Shown: positions 1 to 5,674, counted from the first letter of the stretch. The stretch is 5,674 bases of DNA from Candidatus Krumholzibacteriia bacterium (GCA_014859985.1 JACZKN010000429.1:1-5674); one strand, 5' to 3'. A program made the numbers and translations. Notes: a model not told the origin generated them from the sequence alone.

Positions 1-1545
1 GCCCTGGTCGTCGCCGTGGCGCTGGCCGTCGGCGCCGCCTCGGTCCTGGACCGCTGGAAGTCCGGGGTCGTCGCCGCCAACCTGGCCCTGAGCGAGCGCG
101 CGGCCCGCCAGCTCGTCGCCGACAGCGCCGAGTTCCTGGCCCAGGCGCCACTCAGCGATCCGGACGGCGATCCGGACGGCGATCCGGACGACGACCCGGC
201 TGGCGACCCGCGGCGGGCGGACCTGCCGAGGGACGTGCTCGACCGGCGGCTGGCGGAGATCTCGGACCTGTCCTTCGCCGCCCACCGCGGGGCCAAGGGG
301 GGGTTCTGGCTGCCGCATCTTCAGGAGTTCCTGGGCTACGCGGATCCTGCGTCGCCGCCGCCCAAGCCCGCTTTCGGGCCGCCCCCCCGTTCCTACCGGA
401 TCATCCTGGACCAGGTGCTCGAGTCGATCCGCGAGGAGACCGCGATCACCCGGCTGCACCAGTTCGATCCGGCCATCTTCACCCTGGCGACCGTGCCCGT
501 GCAGCGCGAGGGCCGGGTCGTCGCCGTGGTCTGGGCCAGGGTGCACATCGAGCGGGAGATGCCGGCCTGGAAGCTGGGCCGCTACCTGCAGGCCGCGGCC
601 GGGCTGACGCTCTTCGGCTTCCTGGTCGTCCTGGTGGTGACGGTGAACCAGCGGCGCGAGATCCGCAGCCTGAACGCCGGGCTGCGCACGATCCAGGAGG
701 ATCCCGCGTTCCGGCTGCCGGGGCGCAGCGGGATGTACGGGACCATCCGGCGGTCCATCAACGCCATGGTCGACTCCCTCGAACAGGCCCACCAGGAGCG
801 CAAGGCGTTGGAGGCGCGGCTGCACCAGCGGGCCAAGATGGAGGCCCTGGGCAAGCTGCTGGCGGGGATGGCCCACGAGGTCAAGACGCCGCTGGCCATC
901 CTCAAGACCCGGGTGCAGATCTGGCAGCGGGACCTCGCGCGGTTCAGTGCGCGGACCGGCCACGAATCGCCCCTGTCGGACGACTCCCTGCAGATCGTCC
1001 TGGACGAGATCAACCGCCTGTCCGACCTGGTGACCAAGCTGCTCTACTTCTCGCGGCCGCACGACCCGGAGAGCATGAAGCCGCAGGACATCAACGACCT
1101 GCTGCGCCACACCGTGCTCCTGGTCAAGCCGCGGCTGCTGCAGCAGAAGACTGACGTGGACCTCGACCTGGCCGCGGAGGCGCCGTCGGTGCTCGGCGAC
1201 GCCGGGCCCCTGCACCAGATCTTCCTGAACCTGCTGACCAACTCGCTGCAGGCCATGGGACGGCACGGCCGCCTGGCCGTCTCGACCCGGACCGACCGGA
1301 CAGCCGGTGTGGTCCGCGTCGAGGTCCGCGACACGGGTCCGGGCATCGCCCCGGACATCATGGACCAGGTCTTCGACCCCTTCTTCACCACCCGCCACGG
1401 CGGCACGGGGATGGGCCTGTCCATCGCCTACGAGATCGTGCGGGCGCACCGGGGCGAGATCCGCTTCGTCGCGCCGGACGACGGCCGCGGCGCCCACTGC
1501 GTCGTCACCCTGCCCCTGCACCCGCGGACGGAGGAGCCCGCATGA
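1..1545 (+). CDS. Membrane sensor histidine kinase, NtrB/AtoS-like, 5'-truncated
   Basis: This is the sensor half of a two-component system. It should autophosphorylate on a histidine and pass the phosphate to the regulator encoded next. The frame is open from base 1 and begins inside a hydrophobic helix (visible residues 1-16), so the true start lies upstream; the GTG at 16 falls within that helix and is a poor start. After it come an extracytoplasmic sensor region (about 17-190) with an Asp-Pro-Gly repeat (53-70) and a Pro-rich stretch (116-129), a second membrane helix (about 196-215) and a HAMP-like linker. The H-box MAHEVKTPLA has its His codon at 874-876. The ATPase domain has an N-box (FLNLLTNSLQAM), G1 (DTGPGIA), F-box (FDPFF) and G2 (GTGMGLS), so all catalytic boxes are intact. 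The sensor fold was not recognised; its end (FTLATVPVQREGRVVAVVW) is loosely Cache/PAS-like. The ligand is unknown. Confidence 0.95.
   Translation, partial: ALVVAVALAVGAASVLDRWKSGVVAANLALSERAARQLVADSAEFLAQAPLSDPDGDPDGDPDDDPAGDPRRADLPRDVLDRRLAEISDLSFAAHRGAKGGFWLPHLQEFLGYADPASPPPKPAFGPPPRSYRIILDQVLESIREETAITRLHQFDPAIFTLATVPVQREGRVVAVVWARVHIEREMPAWKLGRYLQAAAGLTLFGFLVVLVVTVNQRREIRSLNAGLRTIQEDPAFRLPGRSGMYGTIRRSINAMVDSLEQAHQERKALEARLHQRAKMEALGKLLAGMAHEVKTPLAILKTRVQIWQRDLARFSARTGHESPLSDDSLQIVLDEINRLSDLVTKLLYFSRPHDPESMKPQDINDLLRHTVLLVKPRLLQQKTDVDLDLAAEAPSVLGDAGPLHQIFLNLLTNSLQAMGRHGRLAVSTRTDRTAGVVRVEVRDTGPGIAPDIMDQVFDPFFTTRHGGTGMGLSIAYEIVRAHRGEIRFVAPDDGRGAHCVVTLPLHPRTEEPA
157..210 (+). repeat. 12-bp in-frame tandem repeat encoding Asp-Pro-Asp-Gly units
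   Basis: About 4.5 copies of a 12-bp unit lie in the sensor part of the kinase gene. Copies start at 157, 169, 181, 193 and 205. The first two are identical (GATCCGGACGGC), the third differs by one base, and the fourth and the partial fifth are diverged. Each unit encodes D-P-D-G or a variant. The length is a multiple of three, so gain or loss of a unit keeps the frame. The acidic D-x-D-G pattern resembles calcium-binding loops, but no complete EF-hand or thrombospondin type 3 repeat is present. Confidence 0.85.
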
Positions 1546-2912
1546 CAAGCAAGACCCTGCTGGTCGTGGACGACGAGCACGCCATGCGCCGCAACATCCG
1601 CGACCTGGTGGCCGACCCGGACCTTGACGTGCTCGAGGCGGAGGACGCCGAACAGGCCCTGGTCCTGCTGGAGACGCAGCGGGTCAACGCCGTCCTCTTG
1701 GACGTCAACCTGCCCGGCATGGACGGCCTGGCCTGCCTGGAGCGGATCAAGCAGCGCTGGCCGGCCCTGCCGGTGATCATCTTCACGGCCTACGGCACCA
1801 GCGAGCGGGTGATCGAGGCCATGAAGATGGGCGCCTACGACTACATCCAGAAGCCCTTCGACGCCGAGGACCTGCTGCTGGTGATCGGCCGGTCCCTGGA
1901 GTACGCCGGCCTGCTGGAGGAGGTACGCTCGCTCAAGGAGATGAGCCGGGCCGCGCCCGACGGGCGGCGCCAGGAGCAGGCCATCATCGGCCAGGCCCCG
2001 TGCATGCAGCACGTCTTCAAGCAGGTGGGCCAGGTCGCGGCCAGCCCGGCCCCCGTGCTGGTGGTGGGCGAGAGCGGCACGGGCAAGGAGCTGGTCTCGG
2101 ACGCCATCCAGCGGCACTCGGCGCGGGCGGGCCGGCCCTACGTCAAGGTCAACTGCGGCGCCCTGTCCGAATCGCTGCTCGAAAGCGAGATCTTCGGGCA
2201 CGAGAAGGGCGCTTTCACCGGGGCCGATTCGCTGCACCTGGGCCACTTCGAGATGGCCGACGGCGGCACCCTCATGCTGGACGAGATCGCCAGCATGTCG
2301 CCGCGCCTGCAGGTGCGCCTGCTGCGGGTGCTGCAGCACGGCACCTTCTACCGGGTCGGCGGCGACCGGGACCGCAAGGTCGACGTGCGGCTGATCTGCC
2401 TGTCCAACCGCGTGCTCGAGGACGAGGTCAAGGCGGGGAACTTCCGCGAGGACCTCTACTACCGGATCAACGTGATCCGCATCAACCTGCCGCCCCTGCG
2501 CGACCGCATCGAGGACATCCCGCTCCTGGTCCGGCACTTCCTGGAGCGCTACGCGTCCGGGCGCGAGTTCATGGTGCCGGAGACCACCTGGAAGGCCCTC
2601 ATGGCCCACGAATGGCCGGGCAACGTCCGCGAGCTGGAGAACGCGATCCAGCGGGCGGTCGCCCTCAGCCGGCGCAACGTCCTGACACCCGACCTGGTGC
2701 CGCGCGAACCGGCGGCCGACGGCGGCCCGGGCTTCTACCGGCAGGAGCTGGCCCGGGGCCGCTCACTGCGGGCGATCATGGAGAAGCTCGAGAAGCGGAT
2801 CATCGCCGAGACCCTGGCCGAGCAGGGGGGCAACCGGAGCCGCGCCGCCGAGGCGCTGCAGGTGCACCGACGCTACCTGTACAGCAAGATGAAGAAGTAC
2901 GGCCTGCGCTGA
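1542..2912 (+). CDS. NtrC-family sigma-54-dependent response regulator
   Basis: This is a 456-aa enhancer-binding activator that uses ATP hydrolysis to open promoters bound by sigma-54 RNA polymerase. The receiver domain (about 4-120) has acidic residues D10/D11, phospho-acceptor D54 (VLLDVNLPGMDG), T82 and K104 (KPF). The AAA+ domain (about 145-385) has Walker A GESGTGKE (176-183), the sigma-54-contacting loop GAFTGA (223-228, intact), Walker B LMLDEI (D247/E248), the arginine-finger region FREDLYYRINV (301-311) and sensor II WPGNVRELEN (358-367). The sensor I segment reads LICLSNR rather than the more usual IAATNR. A Fis-type HTH (about 412-456) closes the protein, so its length is normal for the class. 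The start ATG overlaps the kinase stop (ATGA) and has GGAGGAG at 1530-1536, which implies translational coupling and a cognate pair. The likely target is the sigma-54 promoter 82 nt downstream of its stop. Confidence 0.97.
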   Translation: MTSKTLLVVDDEHAMRRNIRDLVADPDLDVLEAEDAEQALVLLETQRVNAVLLDVNLPGMDGLACLERIKQRWPALPVIIFTAYGTSERVIEAMKMGAYDYIQKPFDAEDLLLVIGRSLEYAGLLEEVRSLKEMSRAAPDGRRQEQAIIGQAPCMQHVFKQVGQVAASPAPVLVVGESGTGKELVSDAIQRHSARAGRPYVKVNCGALSESLLESEIFGHEKGAFTGADSLHLGHFEMADGGTLMLDEIASMSPRLQVRLLRVLQHGTFYRVGGDRDRKVDVRLICLSNRVLEDEVKAGNFREDLYYRINVIRINLPPLRDRIEDIPLLVRHFLERYASGREFMVPETTWKALMAHEWPGNVRELENAIQRAVALSRRNVLTPDLVPREPAADGGPGFYRQELARGRSLRAIMEKLEKRIIAETLAEQGGNRSRAAEALQVHRRYLYSKMKKYGLR

Positions 2913-2941
2913 AGCGGCTCCCAGGAGTGTTCGCTTTCAGC
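2908..2941. repeat. Imperfect inverted repeat spanning the regulator stop codon
   Basis: GCTGAAGCG at 2908-2916 is mirrored by CGCTTTCAGC at 2932-2941, with one unpaired T. The left arm contains the TGA stop of the regulator gene. In RNA the stem could extend by two G-U pairs and one C-G pair. No T-tract follows, so it is not a standard intrinsic terminator. Its centre, about 96 nt upstream of the predicted transcription start at about 3020, suits an enhancer-type binding site for the NtrC-class activator. The 15-nt gap between arms is wide for such a site, so both roles stay open. Confidence 0.45.
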
Positions 2942-2993
2942 CCACCGGCACCCCAGTGACGCCGTAACTCGTATTTTTGCAACGGACAGGCCG

Positions 2994-3009
2994 TGGCACG
3001 GGTCTTGTT
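2994..3009 (+). promoter_or_regulatory. Sigma-54 (-24/-12) promoter of the permease-miniprotein-hydrolase operon
   Basis: The sequence TGGCACG-GGTC-TTGTT matches the known consensus TGGCACG-N4-TTGC(A/T) at every specified position except the C of the -12 GC, which is T here. The -24 GG (2995-2996) and the -12 dinucleotide (3007-3008) have the required 10-nt gap. This places transcription initiation near 3020, about 40 nt before the TTG start of the permease gene. The neighbouring upstream gene encodes an activator with an intact GAFTGA loop, which supports a real and cognate promoter. No competing sigma-70 promoter of comparable quality was seen in the gap. Confidence 0.85.
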
Positions 3010-3048
3010 TGTCACGGGCGAGGATCGTTCCGACCCCCGAATCCACCT

Positions 3049-3054
3049 GGAGAG
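3049..3054 (+). promoter_or_regulatory. Ribosome binding site that fixes the TTG start at 3061
   Basis: GGAGAG lies 6 nt upstream of TTG 3061. The same frame is open further upstream to a TTG at 2977, but that codon lies before the sigma-54 promoter and outside the predicted transcript. The peptide it would add is hydrophilic and unlike a permease N-terminus, whereas the first helix begins right after 3061. Confidence 0.75.
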
Positions 3055-3060
3055 TCGACC

Positions 3061-4338
3061 TTGCTGGCACCGCCCTGGATCCTGCTGATCATGCTCGGCT
3101 CGTTCATCGCCTGCGCCATGGCGTTGCGCCTGCCCATCGGCCTGTCCCTGGCGCTGGCGGCCGTCGCCGGTGCGCTGGCCGGGGGCGCCGGCGTGCCCGT
3201 CGACCAGCTGGTCGAGGGGGCCTTCGCCTACATCGACCCCATCCTGATCATCGCCGCCGCCATGGTCTTCATGGCGGTGCTGGAGGAGTCGGGCGCCCTG
3301 GGCAGCATCAGCCGCAGCATCGTGATCCGGCTGCACCGCCGCGCGCTGCTGCTGGTGGGCGGCGTCACCCTGTTCATCATGTTCCCGGGCATGATCACCG
3401 GCCAGTCGACGGCCACGGTGCTGACCACCGGGGCCATCGCCGCGCCGGCCCTGATGGCCTGCGGCATCCCCCGGGTCAAGGTGGCGGCGATGATCGCCAT
3501 GACGGCCATCTACGGGATGATCGCCCCGCCGGTCAGCCTGCCCACCATGATCATCGGGTCGGGGGTGGACATGCCCTTCGTGGGGTTCGAGCTGCCGCTG
3601 CTGGTGGCCACGCTGCCCCTGGCGTTCGGCGTCAACCTGGCGCTGGCGCGGCCCTACCTGCGCGGCCTGCGCCTGGACCGGGTGCCGCCGGAGCTGGGCC
3701 CGGACCACCATGCGGCCTACGGCCTGCGGCTGTACCTGCCGCTGGTCGTGGTGGTGCTGCTGCTGGCCGGGATCCGCGTCTTCCCCGGGTGGTTCCCCAA
3801 CCTGGGCATCGCCCTGGTCCTGGTCGTCGGCAGCCTGGTGGGCCTCTTCACGGGCCGCCGCTTCGGCATCCTGGCCGCGGCCCAGGGCGCGCTCGGGCGC
3901 GGCCTGCCGGTCATGGGCATCCTCGTCGGGGTCGGCATGTTCATCCAGGTCATGACCCTGACCGGCGTGCGGGGCATGCTGGTGGTCGCGGCCCTGGACC
4001 TGCCGCCGGTCCTGAAGTACGCGGGCGTCGCGGTCATGATGCCCGTCTTCGGGGCGGTGTCGGCCTACGGCTCGGCCTCGGTCCTGGGCGTGCCGTTCCT
4101 GCTGTCGTTCCTGGGCCAGGACGAGATCGTCGTCGGCGCGGCGCTGTCGCTGTTCGCCGGCCTGGGCGACCTGATGCCGCCGACCGCCCTGGCCGGCATC
4201 TTCGCGGCCCAGGTCGTGGGCGAGAAGAACTACCTGAACGTCCTGAAGCACACGGCCCTGCCCGCCCTGGCGACGGCGGCCTGGGCGCTGGGGATGATCG
4301 TGTTCGCCAACACCCTGGCGGCCGTGCTGCCGGGCTAG
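3061..4338 (+). CDS. DctM-like TRAP large permease subunit (ion transporter superfamily)
   Basis: This is a 425-aa inner-membrane protein that is almost entirely hydrophobic, with roughly 11-12 helices. TRAP large subunits run at about 425-430 aa, so it is full length. Family-like features occur in both halves: a Ser/Thr-rich re-entrant-type motif (PGMITGQSTATV, 109-120, and FGAVSAYGSASVLG, 330-343) and a double-proline turn (YGMIAPPVSLP, 151-161, and LGDLMPPTALAG, 368-379). This two-fold repetition is expected for elevator-type ion-transporter-superfamily carriers. Such proteins typically import carboxylates with Na+ or H+; the substrate here is not readable from sequence. It is the first gene behind the sigma-54 promoter. 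The next gene follows after 12 nt. No DctP binding protein or standard DctQ is visible, so it may work with the small protein downstream, with distant partners, or alone. Confidence 0.85.
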   Translation: MLAPPWILLIMLGSFIACAMALRLPIGLSLALAAVAGALAGGAGVPVDQLVEGAFAYIDPILIIAAAMVFMAVLEESGALGSISRSIVIRLHRRALLLVGGVTLFIMFPGMITGQSTATVLTTGAIAAPALMACGIPRVKVAAMIAMTAIYGMIAPPVSLPTMIIGSGVDMPFVGFELPLLVATLPLAFGVNLALARPYLRGLRLDRVPPELGPDHHAAYGLRLYLPLVVVVLLLAGIRVFPGWFPNLGIALVLVVGSLVGLFTGRRFGILAAAQGALGRGLPVMGILVGVGMFIQVMTLTGVRGMLVVAALDLPPVLKYAGVAVMMPVFGAVSAYGSASVLGVPFLLSFLGQDEIVVGAALSLFAGLGDLMPPTALAGIFAAQVVGEKNYLNVLKHTALPALATAAWALGMIVFANTLAAVLPG

Positions 4339-4350
4339 GGAGGTCACGCC

Positions 4351-4497
4351 GTGCTGACCTGGATCTACCAGGGGATCGTCTTCATCTTCTGCGCGCTGCT
4401 GGTGCGGGAGATCCTGCGCGAACGGCGCTTCACCGCGCAGCTGACGGCGGCCCTGGTGCTGGTGCCCATGGCCCTGCGGCTGCTGATGATCAAGTAG
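4351..4497 (+). CDS. 48-aa two-helix membrane miniprotein in the transporter operon
   Basis: A GTG-initiated ORF is preceded by GGGAGG at 4338-4343 with a 7-nt spacer, a strong ribosome binding site. It starts 12 nt after the permease stop and ends 10 nt before the hydrolase start, so it fits the operon exactly. The product has two hydrophobic stretches, residues 2-18 (LTWIYQGIVFIFCALLV) and about 31-47, joined by a short basic segment (REILRERR). By the positive-inside rule this suggests a hairpin with the loop in the cytoplasm and both ends outside. I do not recognise a family. DctQ small subunits normally have four helices and well over 100 residues, so this is at most a drastically reduced analogue. 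Other options are a permease accessory or stability peptide. The function is unknown; the reality of the gene rests on the ribosome site, spacing and membrane-protein composition. Confidence 0.8.
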   Translation: MLTWIYQGIVFIFCALLVREILRERRFTAQLTAALVLVPMALRLLMIK

Positions 4498-4507
4498 GGG
4501 AGCAGGC

Positions 4508-5674
4508 ATGCGCCTCCAGCGACGCCACATCGTGCAGACGACCGTCGTCCTGGGCCTGGCCGTCGCGCTGGGCGGGATCGCCGGCCGCTCGTTCCTGGCG
4601 CAGCGGCGCCCCGAGCCGCTTTACCCGGCCCCCGGCCTGACCCGGGTCCTGCGGCTGAGCGAGATCAACCCGCTGCTGGCCGGCACCCGGGCCGACACCG
4701 AGGTGTACGTCTTCGCGGGCGCGGCCCCGGGCGCCTCGCTGCTGCTGCTGGGCGGGACCCATCCCAACGAGTTCGCCGCCTACCTGGCGGCGGTGATCCT
4801 CCTGGAGAACCTGCGGGTGGACGCCGGGACGGTCTACCTCGTGCCCCGGGCCAACGCCAGCGCGGCGACGCACACCGAGTCGCAGGAGGCCCATCCCCGG
4901 TTCGTCGCGATCGGGACCCCCGGCGGCGTCCGGACCTTCCGCCACGGCGCCCGGGTCACCAACCCGGTCGACCAGTGGCCCGACCCCGAGATCTACACCC
5001 ACCCGACGTCCGGTTCGCTGCTGGCGGGCAACGAGACCCGCAACCTGAACCGGGCCTACCCGGGCGTCCGCGACGGCAACCTGACCGAGCGCCTGGCCTG
5101 GGCCATCACCGAGCTGATCCGCCGCGAGGGGATCGACCTGGCCATCGACCTGCACGAGGCGGCGCCCGAATACCCGGTGGTCAACGCCCTGGTCGCCTCC
5201 GAGCGCAGCCAGGAGATCGCCTCCTTCGCCACCCTCTCCCTGGAGATGGCCGGCCTGGACTTCGCCCTCGAGCCCTCGCCCCCCGGCTTCCGGGGCCTGA
5301 GCCACCGCGAGTGGACCGACTACACCGAGACCCGGCCCTTCCTGCTGGAGACGGCCAACCCGGCCCAGGGCCGGCTGCGCGGGCGCACGGACGCCGCGCT
5401 GGTGCTCCACGGCCGGGACCGGCAGTACCTGAAGGCGGCGGGCATCGGCGCCCTGGCCATGCCCTACGACGCGGACGGCCTGCCCATCGAGCTGCGCGTC
5501 ACCCGCCACCTCGAGGCGGTCGCCGCCATCCTCGAGGCCCACAACCTGCTCGATCCGGAGCGGCCCCTGCTTGCGGACGGATGGCCGGGCCGCGAGGCGC
5601 TGATGGCCGAGGGCGTCGGGGCCTTCCTGGGCGGGCCGGCCATCCGTCCGCAAGCAGGGGCCGCTCCGGATCGA
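4508..5674 (+). CDS. AstE/aspartoacylase-type (M14-like) zinc hydrolase with N-terminal export/anchor segment, 3' end unreliable
   Basis: This is a predicted zinc amidohydrolase. The visible product is 389 residues with no stop before the window edge. Zinc ligands are read as H85 and E88 (GGTHPNE, close to the aspartoacylase GGTHGNE) and H216 (AIDLHEAAP). The NETRNLNRAYPG segment (175-186) supplies the Asn/Arg substrate-carboxylate motif of M14-type folds, and E281 in FLLETANPAQG is the likely catalytic glutamate. Residues 1-35 have a basic start with twin arginines (QRRHIVQ) and a hydrophobic core, pointing to a Tat- or Sec-type signal or anchor and an extracytoplasmic enzyme. Ribosome site AGGGGAG (4496-4502) sits 5 nt before ATG and touches the miniprotein stop. 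Known relatives deacylate N-acyl amino acids; the substrate here is unknown. Residues from about 377 come from an inverted copy of upstream DNA and are probably not native; EALMAEGVGAFLGG looks like the natural C-terminal region. Confidence 0.88.
   Translation, partial: MRLQRRHIVQTTVVLGLAVALGGIAGRSFLAQRRPEPLYPAPGLTRVLRLSEINPLLAGTRADTEVYVFAGAAPGASLLLLGGTHPNEFAAYLAAVILLENLRVDAGTVYLVPRANASAATHTESQEAHPRFVAIGTPGGVRTFRHGARVTNPVDQWPDPEIYTHPTSGSLLAGNETRNLNRAYPGVRDGNLTERLAWAITELIRREGIDLAIDLHEAAPEYPVVNALVASERSQEIASFATLSLEMAGLDFALEPSPPGFRGLSHREWTDYTETRPFLLETANPAQGRLRGRTDAALVLHGRDRQYLKAAGIGALAMPYDADGLPIELRVTRHLEAVAAILEAHNLLDPERPLLADGWPGREALMAEGVGAFLGGPAIRPQAGAAPDR
5550..5588 (+). repeat. Left arm of a perfect 39-bp inverted repeat
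   Basis: This stretch lies inside the hydrolase coding sequence (residues LLDPERPLLADGWPG or thereabouts). Its exact reverse complement occupies the last 39 bases of the window. Pairing stops on the inner side, where G5589 faces G5635, leaving a 47-nt spacer. The outer limit cannot be seen because the window ends there. Confidence 0.97.
5636..5674 (-). repeat. Right arm of the 39-bp inverted repeat, ending at the window edge
   Basis: It is identical, with no mismatch, to the reverse complement of 5550-5588. It keeps the hydrolase frame open but encodes a peptide (AIRPQAGAAPDR) that looks unlike the rest of the protein. Perfect identity, position at the very end and lack of a stop codon favour a fold-back chimera or assembly-end artefact over a natural hairpin. 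Confidence 0.97.

Noticed and set aside
297..388. Possible frameshift in the kinase sensor region at runs of seven G (297-303) and seven C (382-388)
   Set aside because: The frame stays open through both runs and continues into intact membrane, HAMP and kinase domains. The sequence between them looks like ordinary protein, so there is no positive sign of an error.
1428..2609. 393-aa minus-strand open frame opposite the response regulator
   Set aside because: The plus strand here encodes every motif of an NtrC-class regulator. The minus frame is low-complexity and has no family features, so it is a high-GC shadow.
2977..3060. N-terminal extension of the permease from TTG 2977
   Set aside because: It would start upstream of the sigma-54 promoter and adds a hydrophilic tail. 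TTG 3061 has GGAGAG at ideal spacing.
3065..3080. Second TGGCAC-like element just inside the permease gene
   Set aside because: The -12 position, 10 nt after the GG, reads GA instead of GC, and the site lies downstream of the start codon.
2800..4530. 576-aa open frame on the minus strand opposite the permease, rich in Gln, His, Arg and Asp
   Set aside because: The composition is the typical antisense shadow of GC-rich codons, with no recognisable domain. It lies opposite a convincing permease, the sigma-54 promoter and the miniprotein gene.
3009..4640. 543-aa plus-strand open frame overlapping the permease, miniprotein and hydrolase start
   Set aside because: It is a Pro/Gly/Arg/Ala/His-rich out-of-frame translation. 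The overlapping frame has membrane helices, family motifs and proper ribosome sites.
4490..5653. 387-aa minus-strand open frame opposite the hydrolase
   Set aside because: It is rich in Gly, Val, Gln and Arg with no domain, and the plus strand carries a complete zinc hydrolase motif set.
5550..5674. Intrinsic terminator at the end of the operon
   Set aside because: The arms are 39 bp with a 47-nt coding loop, lie in an open frame without a stop codon and have no visible T-tract. This does not resemble a terminator.

Overview
The window is very GC-rich (roughly 70% by eye) and densely coded on the + strand. It carries ATG, GTG and TTG starts with clear Shine-Dalgarno sites. The sigma-54 machinery and a predicted periplasmic enzyme point to a high-GC Gram-negative-type bacterium. 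The phylum cannot be fixed from this stretch; an uncultured, metagenome-derived lineage is plausible because genes run off both ends and the right edge looks like a contig end.

Layout: (1) 1-1545 is a membrane histidine kinase, cut at its 5' end. (2) 1542-2912, overlapping it by 4 nt, is an NtrC-class response regulator with receiver, sigma-54 AAA+ and Fis-type HTH domains. (3) 2913-3060 is a 148-nt regulatory gap. It holds a near-perfect -24/-12 sigma-54 promoter at 2994-3009, and an imperfect inverted repeat at 2908-2941 sits at about -96. (4) 3061-4338 is a 425-aa DctM-like (TRAP large subunit/ion-transporter superfamily) permease starting at TTG. (5) 4351-4497 is a 48-aa, two-helix membrane miniprotein. 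(6) 4508 to the window end is a zinc amidohydrolase/deacylase of the AstE/aspartoacylase-M14 type with an N-terminal export or anchor segment.

The parts read as one circuit. The kinase senses a ligand outside the inner membrane and phosphorylates the sigma-54 activator. The activator then switches on the promoter just downstream, producing a transporter, a miniprotein and an extracytoplasmic hydrolase. An attractive but unproven reading is that the hydrolase cleaves an N-acyl amino acid or similar amide outside the cytoplasm and the permease takes up one product. The usual TRAP partners, the DctP binding protein and the full-size DctQ, are absent from the visible operon; a 48-aa membrane protein sits where DctQ might be.

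The last 39 nt are a perfect reverse complement of 5550-5588. This is probably a fold-back or assembly artefact at the contig end, so the final dozen residues of the hydrolase as written should not be trusted.
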